From the NCBI GenBank assembly GCA_902604055.1, contig CACKXA010000001.1, positions 74,789-122,587 on the forward strand: a stretch of 47,799 nt of DNA, in the 5' to 3' direction. Under the pieces are notes generated by a model that saw only the letters and a program-made list of their open reading frames with translations, was not told the DNA's origin and made no database searches. The first letter of the stretch is position 1, and each line of letters opens with the position of its first letter. This stretch comes from an uncultured Pelagibacteraceae bacterium. GTDB lineage: Bacteria; Pseudomonadota; Alphaproteobacteria; Pelagibacterales; Pelagibacteraceae. Below are positions 26,171 to 36,529 of this stretch, in pieces. The translations under genes were made by a program, and so were the position numbers.

Positions 26171-26588
26171 AAAGTTATCAAAAAAAGTTTCTTTGCCAAA
26201 ATATGAAACCAGCGAGTCCTCTGGCATGGATATATCTGCAAATATTGACTCAAAGATAAATATAAAACCAGGTGATACCGCTATTATTCCTTCAGGCATA
26301 GCTTTATCAATTCCAAAGGGGTTTGAAGCTCAAATAAGACCACGATCCGGTTTAGCAGCTAAACAAAAAATTAGTGTTTTAAATACTCCAGGCACTATCG
26401 ATGCAGATTATAGAGGGGAAATTAAAGTAATCTTAATTAATCATAGTAGAGAATTGTTCACTGTTGAAAATGGTCAACGTATAGCACAAATGGTTATTTG
26501 TCCTATTGTCCAAGTTCAGCTTGAGGAAGTTGATGTCTTAAGTGAGACGAAGAGAGGAAAAGATGGTTTTGGCTCTACTGGAAAATAG
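26151..26588 (+). CDS. dut: dUTP diphosphatase
   Basis: A 145-residue trimeric dUTPase that keeps uracil out of DNA and feeds dUMP to thymidylate synthesis. All five motifs are visible: SGMDISANID (1), RPRSGLAAKQ (2), NTPGTIDADYRGEIKVILIN (3), NGQRIAQMVI (4) and RGKDGFGSTGK (5). Length is normal. Translation is probably coupled to coaBC through the 20-bp overlap. Confidence 0.96.
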   Translation: MIKILIKKLSKKVSLPKYETSESSGMDISANIDSKINIKPGDTAIIPSGIALSIPKGFEAQIRPRSGLAAKQKISVLNTPGTIDADYRGEIKVILINHSRELFTVENGQRIAQMVICPIVQVQLEEVDVLSETKRGKDGFGSTGK

Positions 26589-26597
26589 TAACCTAAA

Positions 26598-27341
26598 ATG
26601 AAATTTAGATATAATCAATATAGAAGATTTGAAAAACAAATAATATTAAAAAAAATAGGGCTAAAGGGTCAAAAAAAAATATTTTCAAGCAAAGTTTTAG
26701 TAGTAGGGCTTGGAGGTTTGGGGTGCCCTCTTTTAATTTATCTAGCAAATTCAGGTATAGGTAAAATTGGCATTGTTGATTTTGATAAAATAGAACTCTC
26801 AAATTTAAATAGGCAAATTTTATTTAGTATCAATGACATAGGTAAATATAAGGTCAACCAAGCTAAAAAAGTTATTAAGAAAATTAACAAAAAAATCAAA
26901 ATAAAATCCTTCAATGAAAAATTGTCAATCAGAAATATTAATAAAATTTGTAAAAACTACGATATTATTTGTGATGGTACAGACAATTTCGATACCAGAT
27001 ACCTAATTAATGACTTTTGCAGAAAAAAAAACAAAATTTTGATTACCTCTGCCATAAGTAAATTTGACGGTCATTTAATGAAATTTAATTTTAAAAAAAA
27101 GGGACCTTGTTTTAGATGTTTTATGCCCAAGCCGCCAGAATTAGAAAATAATTGTCAGTTAGAAGGGATATTTTCCCCTGTAGCTGGAATAATGGGATCG
27201 TTGCAAGCAAATGAGGTTTTAAAATCAATTTTAAAGTTAAGAAATGATTTAACTAATCAAATTTTAATATTTGATGCTTTGAAGGCTGACTTTCGTAAAT
27301 TAAAAATATCTATCAATTCAAAATGTACTAATAAATGTTAA
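26598..27341 (+). CDS. MoeB/ThiF-family E1-like adenylyltransferase
   Basis: A 247-residue ThiF-fold enzyme that adenylates the C terminus of a small ubiquitin-like sulfur carrier (MoaD or ThiS). It has the nucleotide motif VVGLGGLGCPLLIYLANSG, the arginine of LSNLNRQILF, CDGTDNFDTRYLIND, and a CFRC zinc pair. The second zinc pair at the very C terminus is KCTNKC, spaced C-x3-C rather than the usual C-x2-C. Whether it serves molybdopterin or thiamin synthesis is not decided by the sequence, and no moa/thi genes are nearby. The stop overlaps the next ATG by seven bases. Confidence 0.85.
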   Translation: MKFRYNQYRRFEKQIILKKIGLKGQKKIFSSKVLVVGLGGLGCPLLIYLANSGIGKIGIVDFDKIELSNLNRQILFSINDIGKYKVNQAKKVIKKINKKIKIKSFNEKLSIRNINKICKNYDIICDGTDNFDTRYLINDFCRKKNKILITSAISKFDGHLMKFNFKKKGPCFRCFMPKPPELENNCQLEGIFSPVAGIMGSLQANEVLKSILKLRNDLTNQILIFDALKADFRKLKISINSKCTNKC

Positions 27342-27778
27342 GAATTTTAGTTATCTTAAGTTTTTTTTTTTTTGAAAGTATTAGTTTTTCTAATGACGAA
27401 TACTTCTTAACTTTACGTTATAATGAGGTGAATTTGAGACAAGGTCCTTCAAAAGAATATCCTATAAAAATTTTATATAAAAAAAAATTTTTACCTGTCT
27501 TAGTTCAAGATCAATCTTACAATTTTAGAAAAATTAAAGATCATGAAAATAATACAGGATGGATTCATATTTCTCAACTTTCAAAAAAAAAAGCAGCAAT
27601 CAATATTGAGAAAGAATTAATAATGTTCAAGAGATCGACCGTTTATTCAAATCCAGTAGCAATTTTGAAAAAGGGTAGACTTATAAAAATTAAAAGATGT
27701 AAAATCAATTGGTGTAAAGGGGTTTCAGGAAAATTTGAAGGTTGGCTTAAAAAGGATGGTCTTTGGGGTCGTCTTTAA
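27335..27778 (+). CDS. Secreted bacterial SH3-domain protein
   Basis: A 147-residue protein with a short signal peptide (MLRILVILSFFFFESISFS) encoded partly by a 13-T homopolymer. It is followed by two SH3-like segments: VNLRQGPSKEYPI...GWIHISQL and TVYSNPVAILKKGRLIKIKRCKINWCKGVSG...GWLKKDGLWG. This matches the SH3-like proteins of Alphaproteobacteria (COG3807 type). Such domains usually bind peptidoglycan or other envelope targets; the exact role is unknown. Its 3' end overlaps the converging DUF2061 gene by four bases. Confidence 0.75.
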   Translation: MLRILVILSFFFFESISFSNDEYFLTLRYNEVNLRQGPSKEYPIKILYKKKFLPVLVQDQSYNFRKIKDHENNTGWIHISQLSKKKAAINIEKELIMFKRSTVYSNPVAILKKGRLIKIKRCKINWCKGVSGKFEGWLKKDGLWGRL

Positions 27779-28017
27779 TTTTTCATCTTTGATGCCCAAA
27801 ATTTATCTAACAAAAAATACCATACAGCATTAGCTAAAGGCTCAACTATGGCATCCGTTAATGCTATCATAAATGGCACATCTGCGATTGACATCAAGAC
27901 GATTATAGCAATTGCGAAGTGACCAATAGTATAAACTATTGTTCTTAAAATTGACCCTTTATTATTTGAGTATACATTCTTAGCAGCAGTAAAAATTCCT
28001 TGAGTAAATTCTACCAT
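27775..28017 (-). CDS. Small DUF2061-like membrane protein
   Basis: An 80-residue protein with two hydrophobic helices (about residues 26-42 and 48-66). The pattern LRTIVYTIGHFAIAIIVL followed by ALTDAIVEPLANAVWYFLLDKFW resembles DUF2061 proteins, in which a paired helix unit ends with a conserved Y/F-x-x-x-x-x-W. No biochemical function is known. It starts 7 bp after the katG stop and is almost certainly on the katG transcript. Confidence 0.6.
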   Translation of the reverse strand: MVEFTQGIFTAAKNVYSNNKGSILRTIVYTIGHFAIAIIVLMSIADVPFMIALTDAIVEPLANAVWYFLLDKFWASKMKN

Positions 28018-28024
28018 AAATATA

Positions 28025-30202
<2,178 letters not shown>

Positions 30203-30214
30203 TTAGTTTAGTAT

Positions 30215-30239
30215 CTAGTTTATAATAATTCTAAACTAG
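30215..30239. promoter_or_regulatory. Irr-box-like palindromic operator upstream of katG
   Basis: Left arm CTAGTTTATAA (30215-30225) and right arm TTCTAAACTAG (30229-30239) are inverted repeats with 10 of 11 positions matching around a TAA centre. The core differs by one base from the rhizobial iron control element bound by Irr (TTTAGAA-N3-TTCTAAA). It covers the spacer and -10 of the katG promoter and lies immediately downstream of the irr gene. Repression of katG by Irr, relieved by peroxide or haem status, is the natural inference. Confidence 0.65.
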
Positions 30240-30247
30240 AAAGTCAA
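30219..30247 (-). promoter_or_regulatory. Sigma-70-type promoter of katG
   Basis: On the minus strand TTGACT (30247-30242), exactly 17 bp, then TATAAA (30224-30219). The expected start is near 30212, giving a leader of about 16 nt. This is one of the best promoter matches in the window, which suggests strong expression when not repressed. Confidence 0.65.
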
Positions 30248-30257
30248 CAATAGATAA

Positions 30258-30680
30258 TTATTTTTGAATTCTAATTACAACTTCGAGATTTTTTATTTTT
30301 TTACCTTTTGGTGGAATTGGCACTTTGCTTAATTTTATTTGATTATAATTTATATCAGTAAGTTCCTTTGACCCTTCATCATAGAAATGATGGTGCGACT
30401 TAATGTTCGTATCGTAGTAGCTTTTATTTTTGCTGGTTAAAATTTCTTTTAAATAGCCGGCGTTAGTAAATGCCTCAACTGTATTATATATTGTTGCTAA
30501 GGAAATTTTTTCATTTCCACTTTTATTTATTTTTCTATTTAGAGTTTCAACTGTGAAATGGAAAGTTTTATTATTGTCAAATAAATTTTTAGCTATTAAA
30601 ATTCTTTGTTTAGTGGGCCTAAGGCCTGAACCTCTTAATTTATTTATAATTTCGTTTTTTTGGTTCATAAATTTGGTCAT
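30258..30680 (-). CDS. irr: Iron/haem response regulator Irr (Fur superfamily)
   Basis: A 140-residue Fur-superfamily repressor. LRPTKQRILIAKNLF and SLATIYNTVEAFTNAGYLKEI form the winged helix. YYDTNIKSHHHFYDE contains the His triplet typical of Irr (haem/metal site), and the C terminus LEVVIRIQK matches the Irr ending. No cysteine is present, so the N-terminal Cys-Pro haem motif of Bradyrhizobium Irr is absent, as in many other Irr proteins. Divergence from fabA-fabB-fabI is the same order as in rhizobia and supports Irr over PerR or Fur. ATG at 30680 is used; Met5 (30668) is an alternative. katG lies 61 bp downstream. Confidence 0.85.
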   Translation of the reverse strand: MTKFMNQKNEIINKLRGSGLRPTKQRILIAKNLFDNNKTFHFTVETLNRKINKSGNEKISLATIYNTVEAFTNAGYLKEILTSKNKSYYDTNIKSHHHFYDEGSKELTDINYNQIKLSKVPIPPKGKKIKNLEVVIRIQK

Positions 30681-30683
30681 TTA

Positions 30684-30715
30684 TTGATTAATTATATAAT
30701 TATTTATATATAATT
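30684..30715. promoter_or_regulatory. Divergent irr/fabA promoter with AT-rich palindrome
   Basis: For fabA on the plus strand, TTGATT (30684-30689) is followed after 17 bp by TATATA (30707-30712). A perfect 9-bp inverted repeat, AATTATATA (30690-30698) and TATATAATT (30707-30715), spans the spacer and -10. The region is almost pure A/T, so chance palindromes are likely. Position between irr and its divergent partner makes autoregulation worth testing. Confidence 0.35.
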
Positions 30716-30750
30716 GTATATAAATCAAGTAAAAACTACTAACTTAACCT

Positions 30751-31254
30751 ATGCAAAAAAATAGCTTTAATTATGAAGAGTTAATCGCTTGCGGCAAAGG
30801 AGATTTATTTGGAGAGGGGAATGCAAAACTACCTTTACCGCCAATGTTAATGTTTGACAGGATAACAGAAATAAAAAAAGATATTGGTGAATTTAAAAAA
30901 GGTTTTATTAAAGCTGAACTAGATATCAAAGATAATTTATGGTTTTTTGATTGCCATTTTCAAAATGATCCTGTAATGCCTGGATGTTTGGGCTTAGATG
31001 CAATGTGGCAGTTAGTTGGATTTTATTTAGGATGGACAGGAGAACCTGGTAAAGGAAGAGCTTTAGGAGTAAACTCAGTAAAATTTACAGGAGAAGTGCT
31101 TAAAAATACCAAGATAGCTACTTATGAAATAAATATGAAACGAATTTTAAAAAAAGAAGGTGCAGTAGTTGGCTTAGCTGATGGTATACTAAATGCAGAT
31201 GGTAAAACTATTTACAAAGCGGAAAATTTAAAAGTAGGACTGTTTAAATCATGA
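30751..31254 (+). CDS. fabA: 3-hydroxydecanoyl-ACP dehydratase/isomerase FabA
   Basis: A 167-residue hot-dog-fold enzyme that dehydrates 3-hydroxyacyl-ACP and isomerises trans-2- to cis-3-decenoyl-ACP, the branch point for unsaturated fatty acids. The active-site His lies in [14 protein letters not shown] and the Asp in [16 protein letters not shown], both as in E. coli FabA (172 residues). It opens the fabA-fabB-fabI operon, and its TGA overlaps the fabB ATG by four bases. Confidence 0.97.
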   Translation: MQKNSFNYEELIACGKGDLFGEGNAKLPLPPMLMFDRITEIKKDIGEFKKGFIKAELDIKDNLWFFDCHFQNDPVMPGCLGLDAMWQLVGFYLGWTGEPGKGRALGVNSVKFTGEVLKNTKIATYEINMKRILKKEGAVVGLADGILNADGKTIYKAENLKVGLFKS

Positions 31255-32462
31255 AAAGAGTAGTTGTAACAGGTGTAGGAATTGTATCTTGTCTTGGCAA
31301 CAATCAAGATGAGGTTTACAAATCATTATTAAATTCAACATCAGGAATTTCTTTTTCTGAAGAATATAAAGAGTTTAATCTTAAAAGTAATGTTCATGGC
31401 AAACCAAAGATTAAACTTGAAGACCACGTTGATCGAAAATTTATTAGATTCATGGGGCCTGGATCAGCTTATAATTATATATCCATGAATGAAGCTGTAA
31501 AAGACTCTGGTTTAGAAGAAAAAGATATAAGCAACATTACTACTGGAATGATAATGGGATCAGGAGGACCTTCCATTGAAAATGTTATTTTAGCAGCTGA
31601 TAAAACAAGGGAGAAGAATCCAAAAAGAATGGGTCCTTTTGTTGTCCCTAGAACAATGTCTAGCACCGCTTCAGCTACTTTAGCCGTTCCATTTAAAATT
31701 AAAGGAGTGAATTATACAATTAGTTCCGCATGTGCGACTAGTGGACACTGTATTGGTAATGCGATGGAATTAATACAACTTGGAAAACAGAAGATTATAT
31801 TTGCAGGCGGAAGTGACGAAGTTCATTTTGCTATGACAGCAATGTTTGACGCTATGACAGCATTATCATCAAAATACAATGATACTCCCGAGAAGGCCTC
31901 AAGACCTTATGATAAAACTAGGGATGGCTTTGTTATTTCGGGTGGAGGTGGAGTAGTAGTTTTAGAGGAATATGAACACGCTAAAGCAAGGGGTGCAAAA
32001 ATTTACGCAGAACTTACAGGATATGGAGCAACTTCAGATGGTTATGATATGGTGGCACCTTCTGGAGAGGGTGCAGTAAGATGTATGAAAATGGCTTTAA
32101 ATACTGCAAAGAATAAGATTGATTACATAAATACTCACGGTACCTCTACTCCTGTTGGAGACATAACTGAATTAAAAGCGGTCGGAGAAGTATTTAAAGA
32201 TTACAAACCTAAAATTAGCTCAACAAAATCTTTAGCTGGTCATTCTCTTGGAGCTACTTCAGTGCATGAAGCCATTTACAGTCTAATAATGATGAAAAAT
32301 AAATTTATTGCAGCTTCGGTCAATATTACAGATATGGATGAGGAAGCTAAAAAATATCCTATTGTAACTAAAGTTGAGAAAGACGTAACTTTGAATTCAG
32401 TAATGTCAAATAGTTTTGGTTTTGGAGGAACTAATGCAACTTTAGTTTTTGAAAAGGTATAA
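31251..32462 (+). CDS. fabB: 3-oxoacyl-ACP synthase I FabB
   Basis: A 403-residue condensing enzyme. The Cys-His-His triad is present: [14 protein letters not shown] (Cys), [11 protein letters not shown] (His) and [17 protein letters not shown] (His). The C terminus [17 protein letters not shown] is typical. Pairing with fabA, and the SAHS-like loop, indicate FabB rather than FabF, so it should elongate cis-unsaturated acyl chains. It starts with an ATGA overlap with fabA and is followed 3 bp later by fabI. Confidence 0.96.
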   Translation: MKRVVVTGVGIVSCLGNNQDEVYKSLLNSTSGISFSEEYKEFNLKSNVHGKPKIKLEDHVDRKFIRFMGPGSAYNYISMNEAVKDSGLEEKDISNITTGMIMGSGGPSIENVILAADKTREKNPKRMGPFVVPRTMSSTASATLAVPFKIKGVNYTISSACATSGHCIGNAMELIQLGKQKIIFAGGSDEVHFAMTAMFDAMTALSSKYNDTPEKASRPYDKTRDGFVISGGGGVVVLEEYEHAKARGAKIYAELTGYGATSDGYDMVAPSGEGAVRCMKMALNTAKNKIDYINTHGTSTPVGDITELKAVGEVFKDYKPKISSTKSLAGHSLGATSVHEAIYSLIMMKNKFIAASVNITDMDEEAKKYPIVTKVEKDVTLNSVMSNSFGFGGTNATLVFEKV

Positions 32463-32465
32463 CTT

Positions 32466-33251
32466 ATGAGTTTAATGAAAGGTAAAAAAGGATTAATCAT
32501 GGGCGTCGCGAATGAGCGTTCTATTGCATGGGGTATTTCTCAAAAACTTGCTGAAGCAGGTGCTGAGCTAGCATTTACATATCTAGGTGATGCATTAAAA
32601 AAAAGAGTAATTCCTTTAGCAGAAAAGTTAAATTCTAATGCCACTTTTAGCTGTGATGTAGAAAAGAAAGATCAAGTGGTTAAGCTTTTTGAAGATATTA
32701 AATCTCAATGGGGCAAAATTGACTTTGTTGTTCATGCAATAGCTTTTTCAGACAAATCAGAGTTATCAGGTGAATATTTAAATACGACTAGAGAAAATTT
32801 TTTAAAAAGCATGTTAATTTCATGTTTTTCTTTTACAGAAATAGCAAAAGAGTCCTCAAAAATTATGAATGAAAATGGAAGTATGCTTACTCTTACTTAT
32901 GAATCTACGAAAGCTATACCAAATTATAATGTAATGGGAGTTTGTAAATCTGCTCTAGAAGCAAGTGTAAAATATTTAGCAAGAGATTTGGGTGTAAAAA
33001 AAATAAGAGTGAATGCAATAAGTGCTGGCCCAATTAAAACTTTAGCTGCTTCAGCAATCGGTGATGCAAAATTTTTATATAAATGGAATGAAGATCATTC
33101 CTTTCTTAAAAGAAATGTGGATATAAAAGATGTTGGAAATTCAGCCTTATACCTAATTAGTGACTTAGCTTCAGGCGTTACTGGTGAAATACACTACGTA
33201 GATGCTGGTTATAATAAAGTTGGTATGCCTAACCCAAAAAATATATCCTGA
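32466..33251 (+). CDS. fabI: Enoyl-ACP reductase (NADH) FabI
   Basis: A 261-residue short-chain dehydrogenase. GVANERSIAWGISQKLAEAG is the FabI cofactor motif and AIAFSDKSEL is the conserved mid-region. The catalytic Tyr-x6-Lys is seen as YNVMGVCK, with an upstream Tyr in LTYES. DLASGVTGEIHYVDAGYN is the C-terminal signature. It completes the fatty-acid elongation cycle and is the enzyme class targeted by triclosan. It is the last gene of the fab operon. Confidence 0.96.
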   Translation: MSLMKGKKGLIMGVANERSIAWGISQKLAEAGAELAFTYLGDALKKRVIPLAEKLNSNATFSCDVEKKDQVVKLFEDIKSQWGKIDFVVHAIAFSDKSELSGEYLNTTRENFLKSMLISCFSFTEIAKESSKIMNENGSMLTLTYESTKAIPNYNVMGVCKSALEASVKYLARDLGVKKIRVNAISAGPIKTLAASAIGDAKFLYKWNEDHSFLKRNVDIKDVGNSALYLISDLASGVTGEIHYVDAGYNKVGMPNPKNIS

Positions 33252-33303
33252 CCTGCAAAGGTATCATACCTAATATAAATCATTAACATATAGATAAGAG
33301 TAA

Positions 33304-33822
33304 ATGATAAATAATTTTAAAAAAAAAATTAAAGATAAATTAAACAATTTTTTTGATTGGGTTAAAGGCGCAGAATTAATCGAGTTAAATACTTGCAATG
33401 TAGAAGAGGATCCTATTAGACCTGAGCTTAATTTGGAATTTAGAACAAGTTATGGGCGCAAAATTTTTGGAGTAAAATATAAAGATGAAATTTGTGCTAT
33501 TATGTGTTTTGGCTACACAAATGATATTCCAAAAACAATTGAGGAATTAGATTTGATGACTAAAGATGCTCACCTTCAAAGTACCCTTAGAGATCAAAAA
33601 GTGGGAAAAATAGCTATTGCTTATACAGTTTGGTCAAAAAAAAAGGGTGGGGGAAAATTAATAGTAAAAGAAGTTTTTAAAAAAATCAAACGTTCAAATC
33701 ATTTAAACAGGTTAGTTACTTTATCTCCACTTACTGAAATGGCTAGAAGCTTTCATTTGCGTAACGGCGCAATAGAGCTTCAGGTTAATCAAAAAACACA
33801 AAATTTTGAATATAAAATCTAA
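33304..33822 (+). CDS. Uncharacterised protein, possibly GNAT-like
   Basis: A 172-residue soluble protein I do not recognise by name. The second half, around KKKGGGKLIVKEVFKKIKRS then RLVTLSPLTEMARSFHLRNGA, resembles the acetyl-CoA loop and the closing beta-alpha unit of GNAT N-acyltransferases. The first half is unlike common GNATs. It begins 52 bp after fabI; the gap contains a 13-base palindrome (AGGTATCATACCT, 33259-33271). The 3' end is 4 bp from the converging pnp stop. Function unknown. Confidence 0.6.
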   Translation: MINNFKKKIKDKLNNFFDWVKGAELIELNTCNVEEDPIRPELNLEFRTSYGRKIFGVKYKDEICAIMCFGYTNDIPKTIEELDLMTKDAHLQSTLRDQKVGKIAIAYTVWSKKKGGGKLIVKEVFKKIKRSNHLNRLVTLSPLTEMARSFHLRNGAIELQVNQKTQNFEYKI

Positions 33823-33826
33823 GAAT

Positions 33827-35899
33827 TTATGCTACAGCTTGTTTTATCGATAGTTTGACTTTACCTCTGTCAAACCCAACAACCTTTACTGAAACTTCAT
33901 CACCTTCTTTTACAACATCTCCTACTTTAGCAACTCTTTTAGCTGCAAGTTCAGAAATATGAACCAGTCCGTCCTGCTTGCCTAAAAAATTAACAAAAGC
34001 TCCGAATTCCATAATTTTTACAACTTTTCCCTTATAAATTTTTCCCATCTCTGGTTTAGCTACTAAACTTTTGATGAACTCTAGAGCTTTATTTCTTGAG
34101 GCTTCATCTGGTGCAGCAACTGTTACTTCTCCAGTATCTTTAACATCAACTTTTGCACCTGACGTCTCAACTATTTCTCTGATTGTTGCTCCTCCTTTGC
34201 CTATTACTGTTGCGATATCTTTCTTATCGACTTTTATAGTTTCCATTTTAGGAGTATGTTTTGAAAACTCTTTTCTAGAAGACTTTAGGGCTTTATTCAT
34301 CTCACCTAGAATATGCTCTCTTCCACCTTTTGCTTGGTCTAGAGCTTTTTCCATAATATCAAATGTGATGCCTGTAATTTTAATATCCATTTGAAGAGAT
34401 GTAATACCATCTTTAGTTCCCGCTACTTTAAAATCCATATCTCCTAAGTGATCTTCATCACCTAAAATATCTGAAAGCACTGAGTAATTATCGCCTTCTT
34501 TTATCAATCCCATCGCTATACCAGCTACAGGCTCTTTTATGGGTACCCCCGCATCCATAAGTGATAAGGAGGTTCCGCAAACTGTGGCCATAGAGGAAGA
34601 GCCATTAGACTCTGTAATTTCTGACACAACTCTTAGAGTATAGGGAAAATTTTCTTTTAATGGTAATGATGAATTAATAGCTCTCCAGGCTAATTTACCG
34701 TGTCCAATTTCTCTTCGACCGGTTCCAATTCTACCACATTCACCAACAGAGAAAGGCGGAAAGTTATAATGTAGCATAAAACTAGATCTCTGCATTCCTT
34801 CAAGGCTTTCTAATCTTTGTTCATCATCAGTCATTCCCAAAGTTGTAACAACTAATGCTTGGGTCTCTCCCCTGGTAAATAAGGCAGAACCATGCGTTCT
34901 TGGAAGTACTCCAACTTCACATTGAATTTTTCTTACATCAGCCAACCCTCTTCCATCAATTCTTTTTTTGTCTTTTAATATCGCTGTTCTAACAATATCT
35001 TTTTCTAAAGATTTTAATTGTGCCATAGCCTGATTTTCTGTAACACCTTCATCTTCAGTAAACATTTCTTTTACTTTAGACTCTATTTCAGAGATGGCTG
35101 TTGATCTTTTCTTTTTATCTATTTCTTTAAAAGCTGCTCTAAGGCCAGCTTCGAATTTATCAGTAATTTTCTTTTTTACAACTGAATGATCTACTTCTTC
35201 TATTTCCCATTTAGGTTTGCTAGCTTTTTTAGCTAATTTTTCAATTGCTTTAATTACAGGTATAAAGTTTTCATGACCAAACTTTACTGCATCCAACATT
35301 ATTTTTTCTGAAAGGCCAGAAGTTTCTGACTCAACCATTAAAACTGCATCTTTAGTTCCAGCAACAACTAAATCTAATTCTGAGTCCTTTAATTCTTCTA
35401 TAGATGGATTAATTAAAAATTTGCCATCTTTATATCCAACTCTACTTGCAGCTATAGGACCCTGAAAAGGAAGTCCTGATATTGATAAAGCCGCAGATGA
35501 AGCGATAATTGATAAAATATCTGGTTGATTTTCACCATCATAAGACAACACTGTGGGAAGCAATTGAACTTCATTTAAAAAGCTCGAAGGAAATAAAGGC
35601 CTAATTGGCCTGTCAATAAGTCTTGAAATTAAGGTTTCAGCCTCAGTGGGTCTTGCTTCTCTTTTAAAATAACCACCTGGAATTTTTCCAGCTGCGTAAT
35701 ATTTTTCTTGATAATTTACTGACAATGGAAAATAATCTTGCCCATCCTTCAATTTTTTTGCTCCAACCGCTGTAGCTATTACAACAGTTTCTCCACAAGT
35801 TGCGATAATTGCTCCATCTGCTTGTCTAGCAATTCTTCCTGTTTCTAAAGTTATTTTTTTTCCATTTATTTCGACTTCTTCTTTGTGAATTTTAAACAT
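33827..35899 (-). CDS. pnp: Polyribonucleotide nucleotidyltransferase (PNPase)
   Basis: A 690-residue phosphorolytic 3'-5' exoribonuclease of the degradosome. Two RNase PH-like cores (about 1-220 and 310-540) include [20 protein letters not shown] and [33 protein letters not shown] is the active-site block. The KH domain has [12 protein letters not shown] and the C-terminal S1 domain has [19 protein letters not shown]. It follows rpsO through a TAATG overlap, the near-universal rpsO-pnp pair. Confidence 0.97.
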   Translation of the reverse strand: MFKIHKEEVEINGKKITLETGRIARQADGAIIATCGETVVIATAVGAKKLKDGQDYFPLSVNYQEKYYAAGKIPGGYFKREARPTEAETLISRLIDRPIRPLFPSSFLNEVQLLPTVLSYDGENQPDILSIIASSAALSISGLPFQGPIAASRVGYKDGKFLINPSIEELKDSELDLVVAGTKDAVLMVESETSGLSEKIMLDAVKFGHENFIPVIKAIEKLAKKASKPKWEIEEVDHSVVKKKITDKFEAGLRAAFKEIDKKKRSTAISEIESKVKEMFTEDEGVTENQAMAQLKSLEKDIVRTAILKDKKRIDGRGLADVRKIQCEVGVLPRTHGSALFTRGETQALVVTTLGMTDDEQRLESLEGMQRSSFMLHYNFPPFSVGECGRIGTGRREIGHGKLAWRAINSSLPLKENFPYTLRVVSEITESNGSSSMATVCGTSLSLMDAGVPIKEPVAGIAMGLIKEGDNYSVLSDILGDEDHLGDMDFKVAGTKDGITSLQMDIKITGITFDIMEKALDQAKGGREHILGEMNKALKSSRKEFSKHTPKMETIKVDKKDIATVIGKGGATIREIVETSGAKVDVKDTGEVTVAAPDEASRNKALEFIKSLVAKPEMGKIYKGKVVKIMEFGAFVNFLGKQDGLVHISELAAKRVAKVGDVVKEGDEVSVKVVGFDRGKVKLSIKQAVA

Positions 35900-36159
35900 T
35901 ATTTCCTTAAATTTAGTTGTTTTATAATTTTTTGGTATGATTCAGAATTTTTCTTTTTAAGATAAACTAGTAGTTTTTTTCTTTTATTAACTGATTTTGT
36001 TAGACCTAAAGTTGAATGCTTATCTTTCTTAAATTTTTTAAAATGTTCTGAAAGTTTAGATATTTTATCAGTTAATAATCCTATTTGTATTTCTGTAGAT
36101 CCTACATCTTTAGCATGAATTGCTAATGATTTAATTGTATCTTTTTTTTTCTGTATCAT
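35899..36159 (-). CDS. rpsO: 30S ribosomal protein S15
   Basis: An 86-residue protein of normal length. [24 protein letters not shown] and [22 protein letters not shown] match S15, which binds the 16S rRNA central domain. Its start overlaps the rbfA end by 29 bp. truB normally lies between rbfA and rpsO but is missing here, so rbfA and rpsO are fused into one overlapping stretch. Confidence 0.95.
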   Translation of the reverse strand: MIQKKKDTIKSLAIHAKDVGSTEIQIGLLTDKISKLSEHFKKFKKDKHSTLGLTKSVNKRKKLLVYLKKKNSESYQKIIKQLNLRK

Positions 36160-36529
36160 TTATTTTTATTTTTCTTATTATTTTCTCAATCTTTTCAGCA
36201 TATTCAAATGAGTTATCTTCAACAAATGTAAGTTTAGGAAGAAACTTTATATCTAGCCTTTTAGACAGCGCTTTTCTAACAAGATGAGAGTATTCCGTCA
36301 AGGCTCTTACTGTTTCTTTCATATCTACGCCACCTAGAGGTATTACGTATACCCTAGCTGTTTTTAAGTCAGGAGTCATTCTAACTTCTGTGACTGTGAC
36401 TAATTTTGAATTTATTGTTGGAATTTTAGCTTCATTCCTTATAAATAATTCACCTAAACTTTGCTTAACTAATTCTCCAACTCTTAACTGTCTTTGACTA
36501 AAAGTTCTTTGAGAAGATTGATTTCCCAT
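36131..36529 (-). CDS. rbfA: Ribosome-binding factor A
   Basis: A 132-residue KH-fold assembly factor for the 30S subunit (16S 5' end maturation). FSQRQLRVGELVKQSLGELF and VTVTEVRMTPDLKTARVYVIPLGG are RbfA signatures, and KRLDIKFLPKLTFVEDNSFEYAEKI is the typical C-terminal block. It starts at the infB stop (one-base overlap) within the nusA operon. Confidence 0.95.
   Translation of the reverse strand: MGNQSSQRTFSQRQLRVGELVKQSLGELFIRNEAKIPTINSKLVTVTEVRMTPDLKTARVYVIPLGGVDMKETVRALTEYSHLVRKALSKRLDIKFLPKLTFVEDNSFEYAEKIEKIIRKIKINDTEKKRYN

Noticed and set aside
30258-30680. PerR or a second Fur instead of Irr
   Set aside because: The His-triplet region, the C-terminal ending and the divergent fabA-fabB-fabI neighbours match Irr, and the cysteines of PerR are absent.
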